A stretch of 64,000 nt of DNA from CALODL01 sp942492115 (GCA_942492115.1 CALODL010000035.1:1-64000); one strand, 5' to 3'. Numbered from the stretch's first letter, positions 10,601 to 19,681 are shown. Numbers and translations: made by a program. The notes: generated by a model not told the origin, from the letters alone.

Positions 10601-11927
10601 CATGCATATCGAACTGAATGGCATCGCGGTCGGGGCCGTGTTCGTCAACGAGGGGATGAATTGCCCCGGCGTGAGCACACAGGGATTGATCGTCCCCCAG
10701 GGTTTGTTCAATAGCACTGTAGGCAGGGGGTCCGGAACGCTGGCCGTTACCGCCCGGCCGACCACATCCGTTTCCGGGCAATGTCGCTCATCGATCCAGA
10801 TCCGGCTGAGCTACGCAGGCGTAACGCTCGACTGCAATTCGAACGGTCAACTGGATGCGTGTGAATTGGCAGCCGGAGCCGTCGAAGACTGCAATGGCAA
10901 CCACGTGCCGGACGCGTGCGAGATGAACATGTCTGCGCGCTACTCTTCGGAGATGATCAGCCCGGTCGGGGCGGGCCACGATACCGCATTCGTGATCGCT
11001 GCGCCTGCAGCGGCCAGCAGCGCTGTCGAGATGACTGTGTCGGCCCGTGCCGATCTCGGATCGCAGTTGGAGTTCATCGACATCGAGTTAGCTGGCGAAA
11101 CCATCGGTCGCGTATTTCAAACTGATGCCGAAGACTGTCCCGCGCAACCGAACGTAACCATGTTGACGATCGACGCATCAACCTTCAACGCGGCGGCGGC
11201 GGAAGGCCAGGCGCTCGTATGGCTGCAACCATCCAATGGGGTCAACGCGGACGAATGCACCCCTTCTTCGTCGATCGTCATCGACATTGCATACGACGGG
11301 CCGACGCTCGATTGCGACGGGAATGGCCGACTAGATTCATGTGATATTGCGGAGGGGCACCTCGCCGATGACAACGGCAACGGGGTTCCCGACAACTGCG
11401 AATCCGTAGTCGTGTTGTCCAGTACACCTCCGGACGGGGCCATCGATGCACGCAGTCCGTTCGAGCCCGGAACGACGAAAGCAACGGGCTGGTCGCATAT
11501 CGATCTGCACCTCGTTGGCGATGTGGCCACGCTCGCTCCCGAGCACTTCGAGATTCTATCGGCTGCGGAGGTGGTCCCAACGATCCAGAGCGTCTCGGGG
11601 GCGGACGGCAACGCCCGCGTCCAGCTGAGCGGCCCGATTCCAGTGGGCGCGTGTACACTGCTGCGGCACACACCCACCGGGTTCACGGCGCGGCTGACCT
11701 ACCATCCGGCCGACGTCAACGGCGACGGACAGAGCAACCCTGCAGACATCCTGGCACTGATCGACGACATCAACGGGGTCTTCGAACCAGCGTTGCCTGT
11801 GTCCCGCTGTGACATCGATCGGTCCGATGCCTGCTCACCACTCGATATTCTGACCCTGATCGACCTGCTCAATGGCGCGGAGTCGAACCGGCCGTGGAAT
11901 GGAACGGTCGTGTTGGGCTGCCCCTGA
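7605..11927 (+). CDS. Giant secreted D-C-N-x-N-G repeat protein with C-terminal dockerin
   Basis: 1440 aa with an N-terminal signal peptide (MRMLLCCLGTWTVALYTADA). The first ~250 residues form a domain I cannot assign. Then come more than two dozen short Cys/Asp repeats of the form DCNxNGxPDxCD, which resemble thrombospondin type-3/EF-hand calcium loops. They are interrupted by four homologous beta-rich domains of about 120 residues (near residues 350, 510, 950 and 1110), each with the pattern hxxEFIxIELxGxxIGxVFxTDAExCP. The C-terminus has two dockerin-type EF-hand segments (DVNGDGQSNPADILALI and DIDRSDACSPLDILTLI). The start was chosen behind GGAAGGA at 7593-7599. The protein is expected to be extracellular, rod-like and calcium-stabilised; its partner is unknown. 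Confidence 0.85.
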   Translation: MRMLLCCLGTWTVALYTADAAERRDGGAGPRGEVTSSAGEMACGGRVVLGGDDFDCHGFFFNGDVQAGWFIIGRSMEYVADGMMTDRRLIVCLGCNASQAVDGFEFAFELSSLPDAGWESVIVSGTDALADYFANRGPVTIDDTGIVYMPTVMGQVPGGITPPELDALDAHAIELALHVQGGGGLIAHSQSVFTRSLREWPRVLFKDIEGHSFSECTPFPCNYMALVLTPFGIENLPGVEVSTVLSSTPWHDWFSGAPLTPMITSVAGDPVVMGGPGGDCNANDICDVDEIATGRASDCDANGIIDECQLTTLVDCNANDIVDVCEVADGGQPDCNRNGIPDACDLEASFTLSSPVYEPLDQGFVAEFTPPGTLPLAASPVTLTAFALADFNLENEFITIEMNGVRLGDLFVTDAEQCPETPDSAELEIPAAVYNTLLLPLSLGTFTLRASEAVDTSCTHDSFLTFQLTYRLAGSDCNANEIPDECELDVAADCNEDDVLDVCQLSSDIVLETPWLGPLFSQLPQSFTFPQGPVANSDVTLFFRAFGDLGAPNEHIEVELNGVSIGTVFEEAGTNCPLLSADGDVLTLAAEEFNTVVEGTVPVLTMTPSAPVDPHECSGSRIAVVMSYVSSVLDCDENGRLDSCELADGGADCDTDGVLDVCQLAAGTIVDCDANGQLDRCELEAGIHSDCDGNKRPDVCDIADGAADCDADDIPDACQINEAPHLDCDGNQLIDSCELADGTGADCDGNGRLDSCDVQDGATDCDMNGTLDVCDLAEGAPDCNRSGVPDRCEIAAGDCNGDDILDTCQLTSKTDCDGDGVLDSCVSGADCNGNGRPDTCDLADGAPDCNRNERPDVCDLADGTSADCNGDNVPDECGLSDMDCDGDGVLDPCQIADRPGVDCDGNGRPDACDLTGRDCNDNDRLDVCEIADGRVPDCNDNGVPDVCETTPVIELTSDTAGPIDGRTPVTMDLGSVPVAGGAVQLVIEAVADVGNDGEFMHIELNGIAVGAVFVNEGMNCPGVSTQGLIVPQGLFNSTVGRGSGTLAVTARPTTSVSGQCRSSIQIRLSYAGVTLDCNSNGQLDACELAAGAVEDCNGNHVPDACEMNMSARYSSEMISPVGAGHDTAFVIAAPAAASSAVEMTVSARADLGSQLEFIDIELAGETIGRVFQTDAEDCPAQPNVTMLTIDASTFNAAAAEGQALVWLQPSNGVNADECTPSSSIVIDIAYDGPTLDCDGNGRLDSCDIAEGHLADDNGNGVPDNCESVVVLSSTPPDGAIDARSPFEPGTTKATGWSHIDLHLVGDVATLAPEHFEILSAAEVVPTIQSVSGADGNARVQLSGPIPVGACTLLRHTPTGFTARLTYHPADVNGDGQSNPADILALIDDINGVFEPALPVSRCDIDRSDACSPLDILTLIDLLNGAESNRPWNGTVVLGCP

Positions 11928-12132
11928 CCGCGGCCGATTATTTCTGGTGAGCGATATTTCGATCCTCTTGAGCCCACCCGCTGATTGTGTTACTTAGCTC
12001 TCGTCGTGCTCACGCTGTTTCCCGGAACGTCCAAGGAGTTTACGCCGCGTCACAAACCGACGAGTATCAGCATCGATCACGCGATGGATGTTCTGCAGGA
12101 ATCGTCAGGTTTCCAAGTCACGGAGGCACGCA

Positions 12133-13110
12133 GTGAAGGGTCACGCATTATGCATCGTCATGATGGCTACGGTCGGCGGGTGTTCCACGGCCACTCCGTT
12201 ACCCTCGTGGGCCGACGGCCCAGTTCGCACCGCCATCGTGCAATTCGTCGAGGACGTCACCGACCCGACGAGCCCGCTGTACGTCGAGCCCTCGGAGCGG
12301 ATCGCGACTTTCGACAACGACGGTACGCTGTGGGCCGAGCAACCGGCTTATTTTCAGTTGATGTTTGCCATCGACCGTGTTCGCGAGCTCGCTGTTGAGC
12401 ATCCCGAATGGCGCACGACGCAACCCTTTCAGGCAGCAATTGCGGGCGACCTGAAAGCCGTTGCCGCGACGGGTGAGCGTGGATTGCTCGAGCTGGTGAT
12501 GGCCTCACATGCCGGCATGACCACCACGGAATTCAATGACATTGTCCGCTCATGGCTGAAGACCGCGCGGCATCCGCGGTTCGATTGCCGGTACACGGAC
12601 CTGGTCTATCAGCCGATGCTCGAGTTGTTGGACTATTTGCGCGCGCATGGTTTCAAAGTCTACATCACTTCAGGGGGCGGTATTGAGTTCATGCGCGCGT
12701 GGGTCGAGGCCGTGTATGGTATTCCGCCCGAACAGGTGATTGGGAGCAGTGTCAAGACGACCTATGAAGTGCGCGGGGGGCATCCAGTGATCGTTCGTCA
12801 GCCGGAAATGGAATTCGTCGACGACAAGTCCGGCAAGCCGATTGCAATCAATAAGTTCATCGGGCGGCGCCCCCTCGCCGCGTTCGGTAATTCGGATGGC
12901 GATTTTCAGATGCTGGAGTGGACCACGGCCGGGACCGGTGCGCGGCTGGGGCTGATCGTGCATCACACCGATGGCCTGCGCGAGTGGGCCTACGATCGCG
13001 ATTCGCACATCGGTCGCCTCGATCAGGCTTTGTCCGCCGCGGACAAGCACGGGTGGGTCGTGGTGGACATGAAGGGCGACTGGAACCGGATCTTTCCTGT
13101 CGAGCACTGA
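12133..13110 (+). CDS. HAD-superfamily hydrolase, lipoprotein
   Basis: 325 aa. The GTG start at 12133 follows GGAGG at 12122-12126 and opens a lipoprotein signal ending in the lipobox VGGC, so the enzyme is predicted to be anchored facing the periplasm. HAD motif I is FDNDGTLW (the DxDGT signature with both Asp residues), motif II includes YITSGGG, and motif III/IV includes GNSDGDFQML. A phosphatase/phosphoserine phosphatase-like role is likely, but the substrate cannot be read. An exported HAD phosphatase is consistent with phosphate scavenging. The next gene follows after about 100 bases. Confidence 0.85.
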   Translation: MKGHALCIVMMATVGGCSTATPLPSWADGPVRTAIVQFVEDVTDPTSPLYVEPSERIATFDNDGTLWAEQPAYFQLMFAIDRVRELAVEHPEWRTTQPFQAAIAGDLKAVAATGERGLLELVMASHAGMTTTEFNDIVRSWLKTARHPRFDCRYTDLVYQPMLELLDYLRAHGFKVYITSGGGIEFMRAWVEAVYGIPPEQVIGSSVKTTYEVRGGHPVIVRQPEMEFVDDKSGKPIAINKFIGRRPLAAFGNSDGDFQMLEWTTAGTGARLGLIVHHTDGLREWAYDRDSHIGRLDQALSAADKHGWVVVDMKGDWNRIFPVEH

Positions 13111-13214
13111 TGTTGCAGGACCGTCCGGCTGACGGAATCGCTGCACCCTGCCACGATTCCAGTTATACTCTGCGGCGGTGTCGACCGCTTTGGCGAGTAC
13201 GCGGAGACGTGGCC

Positions 13215-13610
13215 ATGTCAGGCATTTTCGGATCGTGGACGAACGAAATGAACTTCGCTGGGATGTCGATCACGACGACACAGATCATCCGCGAAGACGG
13301 TAGCTACGAAACCCGCATGAACTACCCCCTGGGCGGCGAGGGTCGGCAGGACATCTACCATTACGGCACTGCCGAAATCGGTCAGTCGTCAATGCGTCTG
13401 CGGTTCCATAGTGGCAAGACGGGTGGGAGTGGATGTGCTGACGAATCGAAGAACTTCGCGCTGCGGGATTTCACTTCTGCCGAAGTCGACGAAGCCGAGG
13501 CGCTGCTGGATCAGGACATCGCGTATACACTCGAGGGCGACCGGCTGTCGATGACTGTGCAGAGTCCGGCTGGACCGATCGAGGTCGTTTATACGCGACA
13601 GGCCGAGTGA
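13215..13610 (+). CDS. Hypothetical protein, beta-rich
   Basis: 131 aa, no signal peptide. The sequence alternates short beta-like segments (IFGSWTNEMNF, TTTQIIREDGSYETRM, LSMTVQSPAGPIEVVYTR), which resembles small lipocalin-like single-domain proteins common in planctomycetes. No catalytic motif is visible. The ATG at 13215 follows GGAGACG and its stop overlaps the start of the glycosyltransferase gene, so the two are translationally coupled. Function is not recognised. Confidence 0.65.
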   Translation: MSGIFGSWTNEMNFAGMSITTTQIIREDGSYETRMNYPLGGEGRQDIYHYGTAEIGQSSMRLRFHSGKTGGSGCADESKNFALRDFTSAEVDEAEALLDQDIAYTLEGDRLSMTVQSPAGPIEVVYTRQAE

Positions 13611-15487
13611 GCACAGCGGATTCACACATGCCACCCCCAGAGCCCCGTACGAGCGGCCATCAAACGTGGGAACCGGATGCACGGCCCGCAACTCCGCGGC
13701 GCTACGGCATGTGGGGGCTCCTGGCGTTGCTGGTCATGGGACTGATTCTGCGCGCCGTCCTTGCATTCCGTGACGGCCATCTTCCCGATGTAAACCTGTT
13801 CCTGCGCTGGATGCGCGGCCTGCAAGAGCATGGCCTCGCGGCATTCTACGACGAGGTGGGATGCAACTATCCACCCGTGTATATCCTGATGCTGTGGATC
13901 GAGGGGACTGTTCTCAGCTGGTTCGATCCCGCTCTGGCCCATGCCGAGATGTTGCGCGCCGCTTTGCGGATCCCGGCGTGCGCATTCGATACAGTGATTG
14001 CAATAGTCCTGTACCGCGAGGGGCGTCGATTGTGGGGCGCACGATATGGACTGATCGCGGCGACGTTGTACTACCTCAATCCGGTCGCGCTGTACAATTC
14101 GGCGTTCTGGGGACAGGTCGACAGCATCCATACCGCCGGCGTGGTCCTCGCGCTGGTGGCCCTGAACCGCGGGCGGCTGGGCTGGGCCGGCGCCGCCATC
14201 GGATTTGGATTGCTTCAGAAGCTGCAGGCGATTGCCATTGTGCCGCTGGTTCTGTTCGATGCATATCGCAGTGCTTCATGGCGCGGCCTCGGACGGGCCT
14301 TGGGCGGGGCCGGGTTGGCCGCAGCCATCCTCCTTGTCCCCTTCGTCATGAATCATTGCGCGGAAGACGCACTGACCAGTGGCTATGGCGTGGTCGGACA
14401 GTACGACCGCCTGTCCATCAATGCGTTCAACATCTGGCAGGCGCTTGGCGGCGAGGAAATCGCCAGCAGTTCCACGCCCCGTTGGATCATCGCGGTTGCC
14501 GCGCAGGGGGGCGTCGAGGTGTCGGACGATGCCGTATGGTACCTGGCAGTCAGTTGGCGCACGGTGTCCATCGTGGCCTGCGGGGTCCTGTTCGCCGTGA
14601 TACTGAGCCTGTATTCCAATGCTCCGGGACCGACTGCACGCTTCGTTGCCGCTGCCGCCTGTATTCTCGTGTTTTTCGGGGTCCTGACCGAGATGCACGA
14701 GCGCTACGCATTCCCGGCCATTGCGCTGCTGGCATTGTGGGCGGCACGCGATGCCTGGCGCGAACGGTTGTTCATGGTGTTGACGATCGTGATGCTGCTC
14801 AACCTCGAGTACGTCGAATCCGTGGATCGAATTGCCGCAGACCTGTCGTGGCTCATGATTGGGGTGACGGGTGCCGTGATTGCCTGGCTGGTCAGCGACA
14901 GATGGCTCGATCCGTCAGCGCGACCCGCCGTGCAGCACGAAGAACCGCCCAGCGAGATCTACCCTGTTCGGACCCTCGTTGTCCTGTTCCGCAGGCTGAC
15001 GGTCGGGGCCGTGGTCGGCGTTGCCCTGCTCATCGGCTACGCGCTCATCGGGCCCGCAACCTACTCCCAACAGGATGATATCGACCACATCTACCTGGGC
15101 ACCCTTGCGCCACAGCAGCAGAACATGGAATACGGGATGCTGCGCGTCGACCGCACGCTCAGTGGTGGGCCCCTCTATCTTGGACACACCTACTACTTGA
15201 AGGGCCTGGGCACGCACGCTCGCGCCACGCTTGCATATGACATTCCACCCGGCGTGGCCCGATTTACTGCGACGGTCGGCATCAACCGCCACGCCGGCGG
15301 TCGTGCCCGCGTGCGCGTTCGATTGGACGACAGAGCCGTGTATCACTCGGAGATCTTCGGTGCGGACGATCCGCCCCTGGTTCTCGACCTTGCACTGGGC
15401 GATGCAAGTTGTCTGGCGCTCGATGTGTTGCCCGTTGGCAAGAACAAGGGTGATCACGTCGATTGGGCCCTGGCCCGCTTCGAGTAA
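13607..15487 (+). CDS. GT-C-type membrane glycosyltransferase with C-terminal NPCBM domain
   Basis: 626 aa. About ten membrane helices span residues 30-475. The first loop carries the acidic motif DGHLPDVNLFLRWMRGL, matching the catalytic loop of polyprenyl-phosphate-sugar-dependent GT-C enzymes of the mannosyltransferase-related family. A further periplasmic loop holds NPVALYNSAFWGQVDS. The last ~130 residues form an NPCBM/NEW2-like carbohydrate-binding beta sandwich (FLKGLGTHA-type motif YYLKGLGTHARATL). This would couple sugar transfer to sugar binding on the outer face of the membrane. It starts at a GTG overlapping the upstream stop. The NPCBM assignment rests on the GLGTHA motif and the flanking strand pattern. 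Confidence 0.85.
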   Translation: MSTADSHMPPPEPRTSGHQTWEPDARPATPRRYGMWGLLALLVMGLILRAVLAFRDGHLPDVNLFLRWMRGLQEHGLAAFYDEVGCNYPPVYILMLWIEGTVLSWFDPALAHAEMLRAALRIPACAFDTVIAIVLYREGRRLWGARYGLIAATLYYLNPVALYNSAFWGQVDSIHTAGVVLALVALNRGRLGWAGAAIGFGLLQKLQAIAIVPLVLFDAYRSASWRGLGRALGGAGLAAAILLVPFVMNHCAEDALTSGYGVVGQYDRLSINAFNIWQALGGEEIASSSTPRWIIAVAAQGGVEVSDDAVWYLAVSWRTVSIVACGVLFAVILSLYSNAPGPTARFVAAAACILVFFGVLTEMHERYAFPAIALLALWAARDAWRERLFMVLTIVMLLNLEYVESVDRIAADLSWLMIGVTGAVIAWLVSDRWLDPSARPAVQHEEPPSEIYPVRTLVVLFRRLTVGAVVGVALLIGYALIGPATYSQQDDIDHIYLGTLAPQQQNMEYGMLRVDRTLSGGPLYLGHTYYLKGLGTHARATLAYDIPPGVARFTATVGINRHAGGRARVRVRLDDRAVYHSEIFGADDPPLVLDLALGDASCLALDVLPVGKNKGDHVDWALARFE

Positions 15488-15833
15488 TCGGCGATCCGAC
15501 CCCGCCCCGGTCATGATCTGTGACAACAGGCTGTGCAAGCGCTGTTTCCCGGAGCACCTCGTCGTGTATTCAACGCGAACCCCTGACGACCCATCTCGAG
15601 GCGTGGTTGACCGTGCGCAGCATACCGCCGAGTAGACGAATCGAGACGGACGATCACCGGACTCCACGTGCGCTCAGCAAGAGGCGAGTCGGGGTTTCTC
15701 CCTGCGCAGTGAGCGACCTTGGGCCGCACGGCCGACAGGCCACTTGAACGGAGCGAACGAATGCAGGGAGAATCACCGTGAGCCGCACACGAGCTGATTC
15801 GATGGCGCTGTCAGGGGTGACTTTGTCGGCTGG
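15488..15833. repeat. Gene-free stretch beginning with a relic of the FHB-element repeat
   Basis: No gene is visible in these 346 bases. The first ~70 bases (15488-15560), starting directly after the preceding stop codon, align by eye with the conserved core of the direct repeats at 27296-27365 and 28461-28530. The 16-base string TCGGCGATCCGACCCC is identical, and shared landmarks follow in the same order (a GTCAT/ATCAT step, an AACA-GGCTGTGC/AAGCCTGCG step, a CGCTGTTTCCCGGAGC/CGCTTTCCCCGCAGC step). It looks like a solo remnant of that repeat family without an FHB gene. The remaining ~270 bases show nothing I can name. Confidence 0.55.
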
Positions 15834-16946
15834 TTACTCGAGGATGCTGTCGGTCACCCGGGGGTCGCCGCGGCCGAGGTAGAACACGCCGGGGTAGCCC
15901 CGCGTTTCGAAACCGTCACTGGGATTGTCGCTGAGGATCGAGTCGTCGATGATCAGGGTCCCGCTGCGATCGTTGCTGACGAAGAAGACGGCCCCGCCGC
16001 CTTCGTTGGCATGGTTGTCGTGGAATTCCGAACCGCAGACAGTCAGGGTGAAGGTGTTCCCGTCGTTGTAGATGGCGGCGCCGCTGCCTCCGCCAGGCGT
16101 GCCTGCCCGGGCCGGGTTGGCGCCTGCTCCGGTGGCCCGGTTGTGACTGAAGAGGCTGTTGATGACGGTGAACGATACGCCGATCGAACTGAGGCCGGCG
16201 CCGTTGGCGCAGACGTTGGCCAGTTCGGGCGCTCCGCCGAACATGCAGTCAACGACGTACACCGGTTGACCTTCGTGCTGACTGAGCACGCGGATGGCCG
16301 CACCGCCGACATCTGGTCCGGTGGCGTCGCAGCGGTTGCTGAAGAACCGCGAGTTGATGACCTTGAACCGCCCGCCGCGCACGAAGATGGCCCCGCCACC
16401 GTCCGGGTCACGTTCCCCGGTGGCGTTACCGTCGACGAACGTCATGTTCTGCACGGTCAATTGCGGATGATCCTGGTTCTGGCACATTGGCGTGGTCCAC
16501 ACCTGATCTGGATCGCATGTGTTCATGTACAGGATGCGCCGTTGACCGTTTCCGCTGAGCGTGATCAGCCCGCCGCCGTCAATGACGATCTCCGGTCCGG
16601 TGTCATTGAAGATTTTCGCGGTTTCTGCGAGCGCGATGGTGACGGGATCGGGTCCACAATCGAAAGTGATGATGCCACCTTTGGCCACGGCCTCGACGAC
16701 GGCCGCGCTGGTACACCCGTTGGGCGTTCCGTCGCCGATGACCGTCGCAGGTGAGGACGTGTCAACCGGTCGTGCATCGTCCGGGATCGCGCAGGCCGTC
16801 GTTCGCGAGCCGTCGGCGACTCCATCGAAGTCGATGACGTCGGTTATGATTGCTGGCGCGGTCGTGGAGGCGGGCCGAGGTGGTGCGGTTCCACAGCCGG
16901 CGACGAGAAACAGGATGACAGCCACGTGGCGACGGATACAACACAT
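15834..16946 (-). CDS. Right-handed beta-helix lipoprotein
   Basis: 370 aa. The ATG at 16946 opens a lipoprotein signal (basic start, hydrophobic core, lipobox VAGC). The mature protein is a parallel beta-helix of the pectate-lyase/polymorphic outer membrane protein type. It has repeated turns of the form LTVQNMTFVDGNATGE, FKVINSRFFSNRC, FTVINSLFSHNRATG and LIIDDSILSDNPS, plus many Asn-ladder and GGGAIF motifs. No catalytic site of a polysaccharide lyase is evident, so binding or a structural surface role is as likely as enzymatic activity. It is transcribed divergently from the serine hydrolase gene at 17124. Confidence 0.8.
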   Translation of the reverse strand: MCCIRRHVAVILFLVAGCGTAPPRPASTTAPAIITDVIDFDGVADGSRTTACAIPDDARPVDTSSPATVIGDGTPNGCTSAAVVEAVAKGGIITFDCGPDPVTIALAETAKIFNDTGPEIVIDGGGLITLSGNGQRRILYMNTCDPDQVWTTPMCQNQDHPQLTVQNMTFVDGNATGERDPDGGGAIFVRGGRFKVINSRFFSNRCDATGPDVGGAAIRVLSQHEGQPVYVVDCMFGGAPELANVCANGAGLSSIGVSFTVINSLFSHNRATGAGANPARAGTPGGGSGAAIYNDGNTFTLTVCGSEFHDNHANEGGGAVFFVSNDRSGTLIIDDSILSDNPSDGFETRGYPGVFYLGRGDPRVTDSILE

Positions 16947-17123
16947 AGTAGATTGAATATACAATGCACCCGGTTCCCATAAGAGCGACAACGTGCGGAG
17001 AAGATCCATGCTGGCGATCACGGTCACCCTGCCGAAGAACTGCGTCCCGGATTCTCCGGATTGTCGGGTCGGACGCCAGATCCAACCCCCGGTGCACGGC
17101 AGCACCCGTCGGAGGATACTGCC

Positions 17124-18077
17124 ATGATCAGTCTGCTGCCGCTCGTTATGCTCGTCGGGCTCATCGGGGCCCCGGAGACCGAACTGGAGGCCCGCTGCCA
17201 GGCGGCGGAGTCGTACAACAACACGCATTCCGGTCATGCACTGCTGGTGCTTTACGACGGCAGGATCGTTCACGAAACCTATCACGCCGGCTGGACCGCC
17301 GAGAAGCCGCACGGCATCGCGTCGGGGACCAAGAGTTTTTGGGGGCCGCTTGCCGCGGCAGCAGTCGATGATGGGCTGTTGACCCTGGATGAGCGGGCGG
17401 CCGAGACCCTCACGGCGTGGCGTGATGATCCGCGCAAGTCCCGGATTACGCTGCGCATGCTGCTCAGTTTTTCCAGCGGCCTGGAGCCCAACGTCGTGAC
17501 CTCGCTGGATGAGGTCAATCGCACGGATGTCTATGCTGCAGCGACAGCCGTCGAGGCCGTGGCCGATCCGGGCACCACGTGGTCGTACGGTCCGACGCAT
17601 CACAGTGTGTTCGCCGAAATTCTGCGGCGCAAACTGGCGCCGCGCGGCGAGTCGGTCCGCGCCTACCTTGATCGACGCCTCCTCGAGCCGCTCGATATCC
17701 GGATCGCCACGTGGCAGACCGACCATGCCGGCCAACCGCTGACCTCATCAGGGGTCGAGTTGACAGCCCGGGACTGGGCCAAATGGGGCGAGTTCATTCG
17801 CTTGGGCGGCGTGACCTCGCAGGGCCGACGCCTGATTTCGGAGGCCGCCCTTGCTGAGTGCTTCAAGGGGGGTGCCTTTCCGCTCTACGGACTCGGGTGG
17901 TGGCTCGGAGCCTTCGAGGCCGAACTTCCCGATGATTTCAAGATGGCGGCCGGGGCCGGGAAGCAGCAACTCTATGTGATTCCATCTCAGCGGCTGACGA
18001 TTGTTCGGTTCGGAGAGGAAGCAGGTTATACCAACGCTGATTTCCTGCAGTTGATCCTGGCCGCCCAGCGCCCCTGA
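17124..18077 (+). CDS. Serine hydrolase, beta-lactamase class C/PBP-like
   Basis: 317 aa with a short N-terminal signal-like helix. The catalytic SxxK is S67-G-T-K70. The second motif appears as Tyr in SYGPTHH (the YxN position has P instead of N). Family-typical stretches are LTLDERAAETL, ITLRMLLSFSSGL and LGWWLG. The family includes DD-carboxypeptidases, esterases and class C beta-lactamases; nothing here separates these. The start is eight bases after GGAGG. The changed third position of the YxN motif argues for an esterase/peptidase rather than a true beta-lactamase, which is inference. Confidence 0.85.
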   Translation: MISLLPLVMLVGLIGAPETELEARCQAAESYNNTHSGHALLVLYDGRIVHETYHAGWTAEKPHGIASGTKSFWGPLAAAAVDDGLLTLDERAAETLTAWRDDPRKSRITLRMLLSFSSGLEPNVVTSLDEVNRTDVYAAATAVEAVADPGTTWSYGPTHHSVFAEILRRKLAPRGESVRAYLDRRLLEPLDIRIATWQTDHAGQPLTSSGVELTARDWAKWGEFIRLGGVTSQGRRLISEAALAECFKGGAFPLYGLGWWLGAFEAELPDDFKMAAGAGKQQLYVIPSQRLTIVRFGEEAGYTNADFLQLILAAQRP

Positions 18078-18238
18078 CCTCTCGTTGTGCAATAATCCTC
18101 GACGTCGATCGTTGAATGGGGCTGACGTGCAGTTCTTCCCGTTCGCAAATCTCGATCGGTTCGGCGGTTTGTGGCCTTCTGGCGTGTGCACTATCATGGA
18201 AGTGGTCTGTTCTTCTTTGCTACGAGAGGTGTAATTCT

Positions 18239-19198
18239 ATGCGTACTAAGGCACTTTGCGTTCTCGGCGGACTGTGGTTTGCGACGGGCCTGGCCTCGGC
18301 GCAGGATCCAGATGATCAACGCGGTCGCTTTGAGCGTGAGCGCAACCGGCCGCGGTGGCGGGGCGAACGGGGCCGAGGCGATGAACGTGGCGGCGATCGC
18401 GAAGAGCGCCGGGCGCGCCGGCGCGAGATGATGGAGCGCATGGATAAGGCCACCCCCGAGGAGCGCCGCCAGATGCGCGTCGATCGTTGGGTGAGCCGCC
18501 TGAGCCGGACGTATGATCTCGACGACACGCAGCGTAGTGCGGTCCGCGCCGAGGTCGACGAGATGAGCAAGGAGTACTACAGCAAGATGGGTCCGGCTGC
18601 CGAAGAAATGGACCGCTTGCGTACGGAGATGCGGCAGTATTGGCGCACGGCACGGGATCGGCAGGAAGCCGGCGAGGACGTTGACTGGCAGGCCATGGCC
18701 AGTAGCGAGGAATTCGCCAAGATCCGCGCGGAACTCGAAGCGTTGCGCGAGGCCCACCCGTTCGATTGGGATAAAGGGGTCGAACGGGTCGAACGCCTGC
18801 TTCCGCCGGACCAGATCGAAGAGGGGCGGCGGCGGCGTAAGGAACGTGAAGAGCGTCGCCAGGACTGGCGCGAACGCCGGGCCAATGGCGAGCGTGGCGG
18901 GCGCGGCGGATGGGATCGACGCCGGGGCGGTGCCGAAACACCGGTGGTCGAGCGGTCCGCGTGGGAGGCGTACGCGATCGGCGTGATCGAGAAGTACGGC
19001 TTCGATTCAGCTCAGATCAACTCGGCCCGATCAATCCTCAAAGACATTCAGGACCGCGCGGATGTCATCGAGCGCGCGCTGAGGAACCCGGATGCTCTGA
19101 AATCACCCATGGGTGAGCTATTCAAGGAATTGAGGACCCGCCTGGAGGAGTTGGCTACGGAGCAGCAGAGAAAGACCGCTGCTGAGGAGTCTCTGTAG
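18239..19198 (+). CDS. Secreted, highly charged Arg/Glu-rich protein
   Basis: 319 aa with a signal peptide (ending GLASAQD). The mature protein is extremely rich in Arg, Glu and Asp, with long predicted helices, for example WRGERGRGDERGGDREERR and EEGRRRRKEREERRQDWR. The repeated helix pattern around LDDTQRSAVRAEVDEM and FDSAQINSARSILKDI resembles the LTxxQ-type helices of periplasmic CpxP/Spy-like and planctomycete hypothetical proteins. The ATG at 18239 follows GAGAGG. A chaperone-like or structural periplasmic role is possible, but no function can be assigned from the sequence. Confidence 0.7.
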   Translation: MRTKALCVLGGLWFATGLASAQDPDDQRGRFERERNRPRWRGERGRGDERGGDREERRARRREMMERMDKATPEERRQMRVDRWVSRLSRTYDLDDTQRSAVRAEVDEMSKEYYSKMGPAAEEMDRLRTEMRQYWRTARDRQEAGEDVDWQAMASSEEFAKIRAELEALREAHPFDWDKGVERVERLLPPDQIEEGRRRRKEREERRQDWRERRANGERGGRGGWDRRRGGAETPVVERSAWEAYAIGVIEKYGFDSAQINSARSILKDIQDRADVIERALRNPDALKSPMGELFKELRTRLEELATEQQRKTAAEESL

Positions 19199-19681
19199 AG
19201 GCCTCCCGGGATCGCGATTGGGGCCGCAGTTGCGGCATATCAGTGTTGTCCGGGTCCTGTTGTGCGGGTTTCCGCGGCGGCGTCAGCGGGGCGGATGATA
19301 CCGAAAGAGGCCATGGTGCCCATCCGGATGGCGGGGCGGCAGGTGAGAATTAATGCGTTCTTGCCGAAAAATAAGCTGAAAATCTCACAGTTATTTCCGA
19401 TGATTTTGCTATACTTTTGCTTTGCCACGGAGAGACGGGCGAAGCATCTGTAGAGCTCCGCTGGGAACGCGACGAACGGCGGATGCCTCGGTAGCGATAT
19501 TCCCCTGAGACATAATGGCTTAGGAATGACGCATTCGCGGATCAGAGGCGAACGTCGTCACCGGTCCATAATGGGTATGGGTGCCGGTATAGGGCATGTT
19601 CCAGGTACTTCCGGCGGATAAGGCCGTCGGAGTGTTTGACGAGAGACCACTTGGCAGTCGATGCCAAACTGTGAGATGACC
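19199..19681. promoter_or_regulatory. Long upstream region of the EF-G gene with a candidate promoter
   Basis: No gene is visible in these ~480 bases. An AT-rich island in otherwise GC-rich DNA (19370-19425) contains TATACT at 19410-19415, a good -10 hexamer, with only a weak -35. If used, transcription would begin near 19422 and leave a leader of about 260 nt before the EF-G start. The leader contains GC-rich stretches that could fold, but I cannot identify a known regulatory element. Confidence 0.35.

Noticed and set aside
8928..10781. A 617-codon minus-strand open frame
   Set aside because: It is the mirror of the D-C-N repeat protein; its periodic text is the reverse of the repeats and has no start context.
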